Shown in pieces: positions 13,401 through 26,744 of a stretch of DNA of 64,000 nucleotides; positions within the stretch are counted from its first letter, which is position 1; every line of letters starts with the position of its first letter. A model generated the notes under the pieces. The model made no database searches. It saw nothing but the letters and a program-made list of their open reading frames with translations, and was not told where the DNA came from. This stretch comes from Lagopus muta. Its lineage: Eukaryota; Chordata; Aves; Galliformes; Phasianidae. The DNA lies in contig NC_064447.1 in assembly GCF_023343835.1 (NCBI RefSeq), positions 10,188,501-10,252,500 of the forward strand. The letters are read 5' to 3'. The position numbers and the translations under genes were made by a program.

Positions 13401-15430
13401 CTGCTGATGTAGCTCGTGGAGTCTGAGCACTCGTCCAGGCTGGTCCTGCTCACCTCCCTGCCTGCTGTGGGGTAGCGTGAGTCGAGCTCATGGGGAAGGA
13501 GCCCCCCTGAAGCACTGTCACAGGGCGGGGAGCTCACAAAGCTGCCACGCAGCCCCTGCTCAGCCTGCCGGTATGGCTGAGGGGGAATCCTGACCACACC
13601 GTCCTCATCGCACTGCTTCTGGCCCAGTTCGGGCAGAGGCTCGAGGAAGTTGGGGCTCTCCTTCCCAATACAGCAGGCAGAATCAATCTGCGCCAAGTTT
13701 TCCTGGTTTGAGACATCCTCCTGCTCGTTAGTGTTGTTTGGGTTTAATCTGGGGTTGAAGCGAAGGCCTCCCTCTTCATCATCCACATAAGGTTCCTCAT
13801 TAATTGCACTTGGGTAGCTCGCTTTGAAATCTTCTGGGATAAGAGACTCGGAGGGGCAGGTACTGAGGACTTCAATGCTGTCCTCACTGACGGTCCTCCG
13901 GCTGCCCACCTTGCTCCTGCCCACCTGGGGGCTCGGGCTGATGGGCAAGCTGGCCTGGCTCTCCGATTTCATCAGCCCAGATGCAGATTTCTCCGTCCCA
14001 AGAACCTCAATGCTCTCACCGCTACTGATACTGCCTTTAAGATCCGCATCGAGATAGTCCAGGTTCTCCTGGTGTTCAAAAGTTAGGGATTCTGTCATGG
14101 CAGGTTCTTGAGGGTCGTCCATGTCCTGCTCCATCTTGATTGGGACACACTCCACGCTAGACTTGTAGGACCCCAGGCTGATAACCACTTTAGGAGTGGA
14201 GGACTCTTCTGAACACTTTCTATCAGCAGCATCTTGACTGACTCCCTGGCAGCCTCTGTACTGGTTTTCAGGTGCTTTTTCATCTAGAAAAGATACGTCT
14301 TCAAATAGAAAGTTAGTTACATTCTGTTGCTTCAGAAGTGCCCTACTGATCTGGTTTGTCAGGAGGTAGCACACATCACCTCTGAAAGTCCTCTCAATGT
14401 GATGCAGCTGATCTAGGGTTTGGGTGAAAAAATAAATATCGCAGAGCTCCTCCAGCGTTTTCAGCTTCTTGTCAAAGCATTTGGCAGGCTTTGCTTTGAT
14501 GAGTTTGGGAGTGTAGGAGGGCAGGCGGGAGTAGAGGTGCATTTCCCCTGGCTCAGCAGGGTCTGAGGCAGCCAGGTCCTGTGCACTGCCTGCGCCAGCC
14601 TGATCCAGTGCACATTCAGGCTCATAGGGGTGGAAGTCAGACTCCTTCAGCTTCCTATAGGGGTATGATCTAATCTGCTTTAGCAGATCTTGATGCTCAA
14701 TAATAGACTTTTCCACACTGGCCAACTCGTTGGCCTTTTCGATGGCTTGGGTTGTGTAATACCCCTTGTCATTGGCTTTCTTCTGTATCTCAGTTTCGTT
14801 GTGCAGCACAGTCCTGGTGTAGTCGAGATCCTTCAGCTTCTTCTCAAGCTCACTAGCAAACGCTTTCCTGTTCCCCGTTTTCAGGCATTCAGAGGCTTTG
14901 GAGAACTCAGCAGAGAGTTCCTGAAACTGCTGCATGATTTTGTGCTCGTCAGCAGAAATGTAGGCCATGCAGAAGGGCCTCACAAAGCCCCTGGCTTCCA
15001 GGTCGTACAGCGTCAGGTGGTGCACGTAGGCAAAGGCCCCTTCCTTGGAGTCCCCCAGCACCACTTTGGAGTCCTCCACGAAGTTCAGCTTGGGGTAGGC
15101 GCAGCCCGGAGGGTGTCCCACAAAAGAAGCCTGGTAATCCACCGACATGATTCGAAGGGAGAAATAATTGAGATCGAAACTGCCCGGCACCTTGGCGTCA
15201 TCGGGGATGGTCAGCAGGGGCTGCGGCCCCACCTGCTCCGAGAACTCGGAGATGAGGATGAAGTCCCGGCTGAACTTGGAGCTGGCGACCTTGGCCCAGG
15301 GGTTGGCGCCGTGGCCGGCGAAGGGGAAGAGCGGCACGGAATACTCCTCGGGCAGCGGCGGCTCCCGGTACAGCTCGTCCCCCAGCTCCTCCTCCCGGGT
15401 GAAGGCCACCACGTCGGGGGCGCTGATCAT
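10428..15430 (-). CDS. SMCR8: SMCR8, DENN-type subunit of the C9orf72 complex (2 coding exons, 935 aa)
   Basis: SMCR8 joins C9orf72 and WDR41 in a complex that acts on autophagy, lysosomes and small GTPases; its longin/DENN fold supports GAP activity. Exon 1 runs 15430-13077 (784 codons plus two bases) and ends in a GTAAAC donor. Exon 2 runs 10881-10428. The split codon restores an Arg and the total is 935 aa against 937 in human. The N-terminus MISAPDVVAF and the C-terminus FDYVPSFLYKI match the family. The reported catalytic arginine finger is present as R147 in LYDLEARGFVRPF. The middle of the protein (about 320-690) is low-complexity, Ser/Glu-rich and probably disordered. The intron is about 2.2 kb (10882-13076) and holds nothing I recognise. 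The start codon overlaps the stop of a short upstream ORF. Confidence 0.97.
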
Positions 15431-15456
15431 TATTCCCGCAGGGGAGGCCCCGACAT
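15430..15456 (-). promoter_or_regulatory. SMCR8: Upstream ORF in the SMCR8 leader
   Basis: On the minus strand an ATG at 15456-15454 opens an eight-codon frame, MSGPPLRE. Its TAA stop shares one base with the SMCR8 start, giving TAATG at 15432-15428. This arrangement allows termination followed by re-initiation. It matters only if transcription starts upstream of 15456, which the promoter layout makes likely. Confidence 0.55.
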
Positions 15457-16010
15457 GGAGCGCCGAGGCCGCCCCGGCCCCCCCCGACCACCGTCACGGC
15501 CGGGCAGCCCCGGCCCCGCTCCCCTCACGGGCGCCGCGGCACCGCCGCCATCTTGGGCTCACATGACGCTGCGACCTCTCACCCCGCCGCCCGGAAGCGG
15601 AGCTGCCGCCGCCTCCACAGCCTTGTCTCGCTCCCGCCGTTCGGGCGCCGTCGCGGTTCTCAGACAGATTTAATCGCAAATGCGCTTTGCTTCAAGCCGT
15701 CCTGGGCCAGGAAGCGAGAGAAAACCAGAGAACGCCCTAACACTGGAGCGGCGCCGCCGCGGGGCACCATGGGAGCTGTAGTTCTTCTCGCTGCTGCGCT
15801 TTACGTCAGGTCGTAGCGGAGAGGGAAAGCGCGCCACTTTTTGCGACAGAAATAGCGCGGGAGCGGCGGTGGCGGCGGCTGAGGAGATCGCGGCGCCGGA
15901 GGGCGGATCGCCCCGCGCCGCGCTGCTCTGAGGTCGAACCGCGCTGGGGTGGGCTGGCGGGATGTGCTGGGCCGTCCTCTGCATGCGGGTTAAAAACTGC
16001 CTGGGAGGAT
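15431..16010. promoter_or_regulatory. Bidirectional CpG-island promoter of SMCR8 and TOP3A
   Basis: GC- and CpG-rich DNA lies between the divergent SMCR8 start at 15430 and the TOP3A leader. On the minus strand, 15783-15764 contains ACTACAGCTCCCATGGTGC, which fits the ZNF143/THAP11 (SBS) motif. The likely TOP3A leader exon sits at about 15840-15935. It would splice to an acceptor near 16451-16453 upstream of the first in-frame ATG. Transcription start sites are inferred. Confidence 0.7.
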
Positions 16011-16019
16011 GCAGGGAGC

Positions 16020-16405
16020 GTGATGTGGAGAAGGGAGAACGTATCTGGAGCGCTGCGCTCAGCTCTGGGCCCACAGCCCTCAGTGGGGGTGGGTCTGAAA
16101 GAGCGGATCTGGAGGGCGGGGATGGAGCGGGGACGGGCTGAAAGCTGCGGGTGTTGAGCCTGGGGAAGAGAAGGCCGCGGGGAACTCTTTGTCAGAGAGT
16201 GTGGAGTCAGGGCAGAAGGAAAGGGTTTTAAACTAAAAGAGGGCTTCAGTCAGAGGGTGGTGGGTTCCCCGTCCCTGGACGTGCCGAGGCCATGGGTGGG
16301 CCCTGGGCAGCCTGAGCTGGGAGGAGCACCCAGCCTGTGGTTGGAACTGGAAAATCTCTAAAGTCTCTTCCAACCCAACCATTCTGCAGCTTTTTAGGTT
16401 CTGTG
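16020..16405 (+). mobile_element. CR1 LINE 3' fragment in the TOP3A leader intron
   Basis: The plus strand follows the CR1 3' region in sense orientation. It starts near a CTGCGCTCAGCTCTGGGCCC block, passes through GTCCCTGGACGTG and GGGCCCTGGGCAGCC, and ends near CTTCCAACCCAACCATTCTG. It is diverged and carries no intact reading frame. It lies between the inferred TOP3A 5'UTR exon and the first coding exon. Confidence 0.85.
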
Positions 16406-16521
16406 GCATTCAGGCATTGCTCGTGGTCCTAAAGCAGGCTGTCTCCTGAACAGGGACCGGCCCAGGAGAGAGGAAGCAGCGCTATGCCTTGGTGCCGTGG
16501 GACCTGTCACAGTTACCTGTG

Positions 16522-19500
16522 ATGAACTTTCAAGCCAGGCTTCTTGCTAGCTGTGGGGTCAGGATGCTGCCTCAGCCTTGGCGCAGCTTTTCACGGGCTG
16601 CGGAGGGTCCAGCAGTGCAGAGGATCCGGAAGGTCCTGTGTGTAGCTGAGAAGAATGATGCTGCCCGAGGAATTGCAGATCTGCTCTCCAACAGCAGAAT
16701 GCGGCGGGTAGGAATACACTACTTCTCACTTCCTCATGTGCCTGCAGATCTACCTTAGCAGACTGAAGGTGGTCAGCTCACCAGAGCCTATGTTCACGGG
16801 CCATTCAGTTCAGTCCTGGACTGCTATGTGTCTTGTGCAGAGCTTGATACACAGCCTCTGGCTCTTTCTGACCACGTGAGAGTACAAGAACAGATTTCAT
16901 ATGTGAAATGGTCAAATACCACTTGTGCAGATATAGCTGGGAGTCCTGGACCCATTTTCTTTTTGCTTCAAGTCCTGCTGGGATTCAGTTCCCCAGCTGT
17001 GCACTTTCCCCAGACTTCCTTCACCAAGCACTGAGCCCAACAGTGGGGGTTTCCTTTGTTGTTCCTCACTTTGCAGTACATGTAAAAGTCTTTAGGAACT
17101 GAAACCATCTGTTGGCATGTGTTTCCCAGTCAAAAAACACTGCTTCTGCAGCATCAGCAAATATCAGGGGTGTACTGAAGTTCACATAATAAAGCAAAGA
17201 TGGTCTGTGGTTTGGAGAAGGATTCAAAGATCTCTGCTGCTGCTTTGCTTTGTGACCTTTCACCTTTTGAATAAATTACTTGGTATTTTCAAGCTAAGGA
17301 ACTAGACAGTGCTTCTACACCAGAATTACAGTTGAATGCACAGTATTACCAAGAACCTGAGCACTGACACTCAATCAAGTAAGATGTTGTCATACTTCTG
17401 TAGGAAACGATGTGAATGGCCCACGTAGAAAGTTCCATAAATCTCAGGTGGGAGGGACCCAGACCTGGTGCACTGATTGTTGTTTGGAGCAGGACAGCTG
17501 TTTATCAGGAGTGGGGACTGTAACTGGCCAGCCCTGATAAACAAATGTGTCTGTTATACCATCCACAGGGTGATAGTCCCAGCATCCCCTTCAGGCTTTT
17601 TAAAATACCATTACATTGGAAAGCACCGTCTCACTGTCTCTAAAAAATGAAACAAGTAATTTCCATTAACCTCCTTGTCTTTCTGCTTTAGGTAGTAAGC
17701 AATTTTCACTTGCCCTGTATTTCTGCGCCCTGCCATAACAGTCTGTATAAAGTGAGATGGCATGTGTTTGACTTCTGGTAGGAGCCGGAAACCTAGCAGC
17801 TTTCTTTTTCCTTCTAGAGAGAAGGGTTTTCCAAGTTCAACAAGATCTACGAATACGACTACCAGATGTTTGGCCAGGTAGAGTTTTCTTTCATTTCACT
17901 GCCGCATTGGAAAAATGCAAAACGGTAGTTATTAAAAAGCAAAACAAAGTTTGTCTGAAGAAATGCATAACCAGTTTTGTCCAAAGCCAAGGAAGAGTCA
18001 GGTTTTCTCTTCTTAGATTTTCTTTCAGCTTTGTTCTGTGTTCCCACTTGTCAAAAACTTTGTTTCCTAGAATTGGAAGCTTACAAAAAAATCAGGATGA
18101 AGATGTAGGTTTAGTTGCTTATAGGGAAAGGAGTGTTAAAATGAGCAGGAGAGAGGTATCACTGCTTGTCAGTTGAGAACTGTGTCAGGATTCTGGGGCT
18201 CTGGGTAGCCTGTAGCAAAAGATGAGCACTAATTACCTTTCCCAATCTTTTGCAGAACGTTACTGTGGTGATGACATCCGTGTCAGGACACTTGCTGGCT
18301 CATGATTTCAAGCTGCCGTTTCGCAAATGGTGTGTACTTACTGCATCCTCACGAGTCTGAAGCTTGTCTTCTGCTTCTGATCCTGAGCTGAGCAGGGCTG
18401 CCATAGTCTTATGCCACACTGCTGGAGGGAACATTTCCTTGGAGGCCGTACCTTATCAGCTGGGAGAGCCAGCATGTCAGCTCCATACAGACATCCACAG
18501 GGAGGGGCAGTGGCACAGCGTGCTTCGAGCAGCCACACCAAGCAGCACGATAAGTAGCAAATTATTTACAGGATAGCTGAAATATTACCTCAGATTACTG
18601 TTTTCATAGTCCTAAAAACAAACAAGAAAACCCAGCAAGTTTCAGTGCTGGTTAAAATACAGGAAGGCCAATCCAAGGAAATAAATTGATTTGAAAGCTG
18701 GAGCTTTTGCGTTCTTTGTTTCAGTAAGAATTTTCCTGGGAAGTGTTTTGTCCATTGTGTGTGAAACATGAGAAGCTGCTCATTTAGAGCTGCCTTCCAG
18801 ATTTTCTGTTTTCTCTGTTTGCATTTTGGTTCTGTTGTTTTCAAGTAAACACAGCTCAGCATTTCACACAAATTCTTGAGTTGAAGCTCACAGTATATCA
18901 TTTCTCATTCCAGTACTGAGCAGCATTTCCTCACTAGACAGCAGTTAATGTCTGACAGTGTTTTTGTTTGTTATGCACACTGTGTATCCTCTGTTTACCA
19001 GGCATAGCTGTAACCCTCTAGCTCTCTTTGATGCTGAAATCGAGAAATATTGTCCTGAGAATTATGTGGATATTAAGGTATGTTGTTTTTAAAAGTTTTC
19101 TTGAAAGCCAGAGTTCAGAGTTTAATTCCACAAATATTACTTCAGACAAAGGGAGGATTTTACCTTTGTCCTTAACTTTAAAAAGTTTCTAGAGTTTGGC
19201 AAATTCCTCCTGGATTTTCTAGGAGTACTGTGCTGTTCTGTAACATTGAAGTCTCCTGCTGGTATAAAATCAGAACAATAGAGGAACAGTTACTTTGTTA
19301 AAAGTAGAAATGCTGTTTCCAACAAGCTGGAACAGCTAATTGCACCCCAATTTTACAAAAAAATGACATTTTCAAGAAGCAGCCTGTGGTACAATCCAAT
19401 CCAAGCAGTGCTTTTTAACAGGGAGTAAATAAATGATTCATTTCTTTTGAAAGCTGCCTAATCTCCTGAGAGTTACCATTGCAAAATGTTATTGCAACAG

Positions 19501-22500
19501 TCCATCTCTATGGATACATGCTGCAATTCATGTTCAGTTTGTGAGTCATTCTAAAACTAAACGTCAAACCCAGTGACCTCAGTAGGTCTCATTCAGGGCT
19601 TTTTTTCTCGCCTCAGAGAACCCTGGAACGAGAGGTGCAGCAGTGCCAGGCTCTGGTCATCTGGACCGACTGCGATCGAGAAGGAGAGAACATCGGCTTT
19701 GAGATCATTCATGTTTGCAAAGCTGGTGTGTAGAGCATCTGTTGCATCGATCTGCTTTCTGTTAAAGCCATGATGTAAGAGCTGTCACTGCTCAGATCTA
19801 GTGCCAGGCATCATCCTCACTCTGTTGTCACTCTTAGCGTGTTCAGGTCAAATCCCCGGCTGTGGTTATGATAGATACGTGGCTCTGACACACCAGAAAT
19901 ACACCAGTACTGTGGAAAGATACAGAATAGGTTACAGCAACACTTTCAAAGACAGCAGCAGTGTATTAGCTCATGCTTTCCATTGCTGTTTGAGTCACTT
20001 TGATTTTCTTTTTGTCTGATAGTAAAGCCAAACCTCCAGGTGTTCCGAGCACGTTTTTCAGAGATCACACTTCATGCTGTCAGAAGGGCCTGTGAGAATC
20101 TCACCCAACCAGATCAGAAAACCAGTGATGCTGTTGAAGTCAGGCAGGAACTGGACCTCAGGATAGGTAAGCAAACTACTTTGGAGATGAGAGCTGGCTG
20201 CTAGGCCTGAGCTGCTGCGTGTACCCTTGAAAGCAAGTGAGCAAGAGCGCAGTAAGCAGGCAGGGGACAGACAGCTTACATTCTATCATCAACATATAGC
20301 TTATTTTTTACAAATACTTGAACTCTTAGATTGAGTTAAGAACTAGGTAGCCAGCTACCAGACTTCCTCATTTCTCAGCCAAATTCACACTGCTAAAATT
20401 CATCAAGAGCCGTTCAAAAATCATCTGGTACCGCATCTCCAACACAAGACAGTGCTCCCTGTAGTGTTCTACATCTGATTTTGAGATCAGAATCAACTAA
20501 AGCACATCTCCTGTTCTGCTGTAAACAACACGTTTTCTTTGAAACAAGCTGTAGGTTAATAGCTCTGAAAGGCTTCTGTGAATTTTAATATTAAAATTAG
20601 GAGTAGAATTAATACTCAATTAGGGTATAAAAAAAGCCCTCTGCAGTGCTGTGATTATCTTTCATTGCTGAAGTATTCAATTCTAGCATCCATTTTGTTA
20701 CCTCAGGTGCTGCTTTCACCAGATTCCAGACCCTGAGGCTCCGGAAGATCTTCCCTGACATTTTGGCAGACCAGCTGATCAGCTATGGCAGTTGCCAGTT
20801 CCCAACTCTGGGGTTCGTAGTTGAGCGCTTCAAAGCCATCCAGGCCTTTGTCCCTGAAGCCTTCTATAAAATCAAAGGTATGCTGGAGGAAAACAAATGC
20901 ACTAATCCATTTTAAAGGGTTTCACGTATTCGGAGAGGAAAAAACTTCGGGGCAACTAACAAACAGTGCTGCAGCAGTGATTTCCTTTGCCATTATCATT
21001 AAGCAGAACTGGAAATGTTTCCCAGTAGTGTGGTCCCATTGCCCCTGCTGGCTTTCAACTATATTACTGTGTGTAACTCTGATCTGGTTTTCAACGCAGT
21101 GACACACGATCATGAAGAGGGCAATGTGGTCTTCAACTGGAAGAGGAACCGGCTCTTTAATCACACAGCGTGCCTGGTCCTTTACCACATGTGTATGGAG
21201 GTAAGAAAACTTGTCAATAGATGTATGATCTACTACTGGCCAAGCATTTCCTGCATCCTTCTTGTTCGAGGTGTTTAAAGAACCGTCTGTGTGAGCTCTT
21301 CAAGGAGATTTTGCATTTTGCTTACTCTGCATTTAGGATCCTGTTGCCACTGTTGTTGAGGTTGGAAGCAAGCCAAAGAGCAAATGGAGGCCCCTGCCCT
21401 TGGACACAGTGGTATGTTTGGACTATGCTGAAAAGACTAATCTGAAAGCAGCTTTAAACAGATATTTTACACAGAATAGTGCACAGATGCATTTTTTTCT
21501 GGCTCTTCCCAACACAGGAACTTGAGAAGTTGGCTTCCCGCAAACTGAAAATAAATGCAAAGGAAACCATGAGAATAGCAGAAAAACTCTATACTCAAGG
21601 GTAAGAAAACGAGATTTGTCTTGGTAAACTAAATGATTTCAAAAATATATGACTGCTAGTCCAAAACAGAAATCGTCCTCTTGAAGTGCTCTTCTGTCTT
21701 TTTTAAGGTTCATTAGCTATCCCCGAACAGAGACCAACATTTTCCCCAAGGAGCTGAACCTCTCTGCCTTAGTACAGCATCAAACACAGGACCCCAGCTG
21801 GGGAGCATTTGCACAGAGGATCTTGGATCAGGGTGGGCCAACTCCTCGGAATGGAACCAAATCAGATCAGGCTCACCCTCCCATTCATCCCACAAAATAC
21901 ACTGCTAACCTGCAGGTGAGTTTAGTACTGCTTGATAAAATAGATAGAAATCTTAATAGTAGAGTTGTTAGCACAGCATCCTCACCTAGATTCACCAATA
22001 TTTCTTAATATCCTGCTAATACTAGAAGAGAGCAACTCTCCTTTGTTGTTTGATAACAGGGCAATGAACAGAGACTATATGAATTCATCGTGCGCCATTT
22101 TTTGGCTTGCTGCTCTCAAGATGCCAAGGGACAAGAAACAACTGTGGAGATTGACATTGCTAACGAGCGATTCATTGCTCAAGGACTTATGATCCTGGCC
22201 CGAAATTATCTGGAAGTTTATCCTTATGAGAAGTGGAGTGACAAGGTAACATCCTTGAACGACATAGACTGGACAGGCTAAAATACCTCAGTTTAAAACT
22301 GTAGATGGTTTGCACTAGTGGGAAAGCTTCCCTGCCACTTTCAGGCCCATCTACAGAATGTTCTTTGACAATTCTTAGCCCAGTGGCTGTTTCACTTAGA
22401 ACTGTCTCTGCTGAAGATCTGTGCCACTTTGTTATGCCAGCTTTGGATAGATTCTTCTCTTTCTGACACCACAGCAGAGACCAGTCAGAGCTGCTCCCAC

Positions 22501-25500
22501 ACGGGGGGGATACTCACCAAGAGGAGCTGCAATTGCTGCATTGTGGTGTCTCTGGCAGGTCTTCACTAGCTAATCCTGAGCATCCCGAGACTGGGTCTCC
22601 TCCAGAACAGAGTGCTGCTATATGACTGCACCAATTTGCTGTTAGCGTGACGTGTGTCTTCAGTGGATGGTCCAGAAGGCAGTTTCAAAGAGATTCTCCT
22701 TCCCTTCAGGTTATCCCACTGTATCAGAAAGGGTCTCGCTTTCAGCCCACTACAGTGGAGATGGTGGATGGGGAAACCAGCCCTCCATTGCTCCTCACGG
22801 AAGCGGATCTCATTGCACTCATGGAGAAACATGGCATTGGTCAGTATTGGCAGTGTGACCTTTCAGTCTTGAGAGAGCTTTGTTCATGAGCATCTCCTCT
22901 ACTTCCCTAGTACTAGTTCTTTCCAGCCCTCAGAGTAGGGGATTCTCTAAACATCACTTTGGATAAGAAGTTACTTAAATATGCAGTACAGAGAGATAGT
23001 AGAAACCTGTGAGCAGCATCCAGAGAAACCAACAAGACTGTAGTGTCTCTCCAATACCCAAGGGGATGTGAAGTTTAGGGTCCAGGGCATATCTACATGC
23101 ACTTTCTCGACCTCAGCACCAATGGGATGTAATGCCAGCATTACTCCTGGCCATAAGTTCTGTCTCCTTGTCCCTTTAGCATCTTTCACTGCAGTAGGCA
23201 CAAGGGAAATCTCTTCTTGGCACCTAATTTGATTCATAACCTGTCTGCTTGCAGGGACTGATGCCACTCATGCAGAGCACATTGAGACAATTAAGACACG
23301 GATGTATGTGGGGCTCACAGCAGATCAGAGGTTCCTCCCAGGCCACCTGGGCATGGGGCTGGTTGAAGGTAAGGGCAGTGCTTGTTAGAAAGAGGGCAGG
23401 TTCCTTACTTGCTTGTTCCTTTCACTTACCATGTGGTATGCTCCTCCAGGCTACGATTCCATGGGCTATGAGATGTCCAAGCCTGACCTTCGAGCCGAGC
23501 TGGAGGCTGATCTGAAGCTGATCTGCGAGGGAAAGAAAGACAAATCTCTAGTGTTGCAACAGCAAGTCCAAAAGTATAAACAAGTCTTCATTGAGGCTGT
23601 GGCCAGAGCCAACAAGTGAGTCTTTTGTCTTTGCCCTCTTCTGCTTGCTTGGCCATTCTGGCCTGGAGTAGGATCCTGACGCATTTGCTTCCTGGGGCTC
23701 TGCTCAGTGTGTGCAGGCATTCACGTAGGAAGGGTTGACTCGAAGCATGGCATGCCATCACGAGCTGGTGCCAATTAACTGCATACTGTGGTTTACACTC
23801 TTTGAATTCAATTCAGAGATATCTGAAGGACATGAGCAAATGCTCTGGCTGCATCCATGTTGCACCCACGTCTAACCTGTTCCAGAGGCACAGTGCTAAG
23901 TTAACGTGCCTATGGAGAAGCTCAGAGGAGCTGTGCCAGAGAGCAGCAGGCATCAATTCACTGCTCGATTGCTTTCTGCAGATGAGACACATTGCATGCT
24001 CTGCTTGTTTCTCTATAGGCTGGACCAGGCCCTGGCTCAGTATTTCGGAGAAGCCACAGAAATTGCAGAGCAAGAGGAAGTCTACCCAGCAATGCCTGTT
24101 TCCATTCGGAAGTGTCCCCAGTGCAACAATGACATGGTCCTGAAGACCAAGAAGAATGGCGGGTTGGTGATCCTCCTTGTCCTAGAACACAACTTTCTGT
24201 ACCTTGCTAAGTGGTGTTCATTTACCTGCTCTCTGCAGCACTGCATGAAAACTTGGGCTGCAGCTAACAAACTGCACCAGCTGTTAAAGCTATGTGGACT
24301 CTGAAACTCTTTTTCAAGTACTCTTAAAAAAAAGCTTTGCTTTGGTAACTTCTGACAGCTGAGAAAAGAGAACAGTCACTGACCGTCTTGATTTTGCATC
24401 TTCCTCATTTGGTGCCTTCATCCCACGGCAGGTTCTATCTCAGCTGCATGGGATATCCAGCTTGTAAAACTGCTGTCTGGTTTCCTGATTTTGTGCTGGA
24501 TGTGGCCAAGGACGAGAGCATCTGTGCTGTGTGTAAACCACATCCAGTTCACAGGTGGGTCTTACCGGTCATCCCGTAGGGAAGTGCAGCCTCTCAGACA
24601 TTATATGGTTAGCCATCAGGGCCAGTGACTTCCAGACTAGGTTGGGCAACAGTTTTCTGTTCCAATCTTGAAAACTGGAGCAGCATTCTCGTGGTTTGGG
24701 GATGGAGAGAAAGTGGAGGGAAGTAAGGTTAACAGTAAGTACAGCAGAAGTGGCAGATTTATATTCTTCCTTTCTTTTTAGACTGAAGTTTAAATTTAAG
24801 AGAGGCAGTGTTCCACCCACGATGCCCCTGGAGTTTGTCGGCTGCATTGGAGGATGCGATGAGATGCTGAAAGAGCTTCTGGACCTGAGGTACTCAAACA
24901 GATCATCCCAATCCGGACAGTCAGCCAGCCAGCAGGCCAACCAGTTGCAGGTGAACAACTCCTTTAACAGAGCAAACAGTGACAAGAGGCATGTAGGAGG
25001 TACCACAAACATGGCAACAGGACATCTGCTTTACTTGAGTTCCACAAGAGCACCCAGGCCTGCTCCTTCAGCTGCTCCAGATGATGGCAGTAACGCAGTG
25101 GTGTGCAACTGTGGGAACGAAGCCATGCTGTTAACTGTGCGCAAAGAAGGGCCCAATCAAGGCAGACAGTTCTACAAATGCAGTGCCAATACCTGCAACT
25201 TTTTCCTCTGGTCTGATCAACAGTCAGAGGACAGAAGCAATGTGGCTCCGCGGGGCTCTGCACCACCCCAAGCCTTTGGGGCAAGGGGCCCTGCAAATTC
25301 TCAGAGACCAGGAGGAAAGAGAGGCCCAGAACACTTTGGAAGCAGCAACAACTCCAGTTCAGGAGGCAGCACAGTCTGCAGGTGTGAGCAGCCAGCTGTC
25401 ACACGCACGGTCCAAAAAGATGGCCCTAACAAAGGGCGGCAGTTCCACACGTGCTCCAAACCCAGAGAGCAGCAGTGCGGCTTCTTCCAGTGGGCTGATG

Positions 25501-26744
25501 AAAGCGTGGCTCCAGGTAAGGGTAAAATTCGAGGGTTGGAGGCTGTTCTTCAAACTAAACTAAATAGACACTCCTCACACATGCGTCATGCTGTCACAGT
25601 ACAGCTCTTACATTTGACAGACTTCAGGTTTGTCTTCAGAAAGCATCAGAAGCATTATATTATTTTAAATATTTCTTGCAACAACTGAATCTGGCTTACC
25701 TTTCTCACAGTGCTAGCAGGATAAGTTCTCGTAACAGATCCACTGAGTTCTAAGCAGTAACAGAATGCTTTGCTTCTACATGCAGTGAACTTGTGCATCT
25801 GTGCATCCATGAGTTGCTGAACAAAACCCAGCATGCTTTCCAACAGCCTATTTGAGACAGAATTCATGCTTCCAAATTCTAGTGTTCCATTTTGAGAGAT
25901 CTGTTACTGATTTCAACGGAGCTGATGCAGCAACACCACTTTGGAGATCTTAAACCCCATTCTGTCAGGCCAAGGAAGCTGTGGTGCTTCCTCCATCCTA
26001 GCTCAGAAACTCAGTGAAGGCCAGGCCTTGCTGAAACTTTGATCACAGCTGAGAAGCTGAGTGTGGCTGCAGTGAAAAGGTGCTGAAAGCAAACACCCAT
26101 TAAAAAAGAAAACAAAACAACAATGTAAAAAGGATGCAAAAGAAAGAGCACTGACAAAAAAAAAAAGGACTGTAAGCAAAATAGAGAGGCAAAGATGTGG
26201 TCTGAGAGCTCTTTAGCACCAACTTCCTTCGTAAACATTTGGCCCTAAAGGGGCAGGACCAAATTTTCAGACCTACTTTAAGAACAAGTTCTCTGGCATG
26301 TTTTGTTGCTTCTGCTTTGGCTGTAGCCTGGAGCACACAGCCAGAAAGATCAGTTTTCCCTGTTCTGTTCACACATTTCTCCAATGCTGCAAGAGAGATG
26401 GATAACATTTAAATGTTCAAACAAATCTGAAGCAAGTGTAGTTTCAGAAATAACTTGATGGGCTGCAATAGCAAAGTCCTTGATCTTCTGCCATTTTGAA
26501 CCCATCATCTGTCTTCACCTTTGTGTATTTTCAAAGGCACTTAAATCCAAGTTATTTCTTTCTAGGAGCTTCTGGAGATTTCTCTTTTAACCACTTTGGG
26601 AGCAGTGGATACTCAAGGGAGTTGGGAAGTAAAGCTAAGAGACCAAGCAATCTCTCCCAAGGAGCAACAGCCAAGAAACCACGGACCTGTAGCATTTGCC
26701 ACCAGCCTGGCCACACTAAGAAAACTTGTCCTCTAGATCACTGA
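16522..26744 (+). CDS. TOP3A: DNA topoisomerase III alpha (19 coding exons, 1020 aa)
   Basis: A type IA topoisomerase of the BLM-TOP3A-RMI dissolvasome that also decatenates mitochondrial DNA. Exons: 16522-16707, 17818-17877, 18256-18329, 19002-19077, 19617-19725, 20023-20166, 20707-20877, 21100-21200, 21337-21411, 21518-21600, 21708-21915, 22060-22245, 22710-22839, 23255-23368, 23450-23615, 24019-24162, 24432-24554, 24782-25515, 26566-26744. All phases agree; human TOP3A has 1001 aa. The Toprim motifs are E43 in VLCVAEKND and D150/D152/E154 in [10 protein letters not shown]. The catalytic tyrosine is Y364 in [10 protein letters not shown]. Zinc modules follow: a C4 ribbon from about 660, GRF fingers at about 825-860 and 916-954, and a terminal CCHC knuckle at about 1003-1016. 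M1 opens a basic, acid-free leader that suits mitochondrial import. M15 could start a shorter nuclear form. An in-frame stop upstream of 16522 excludes an earlier start. Confidence 0.97.

Noticed and set aside
14690-15673. A 327-codon open frame on the plus strand
   Set aside because: It lies antisense to SMCR8 exon 1, whose frame matches the family residue by residue. The plus-strand translation is low-complexity and resembles nothing known.
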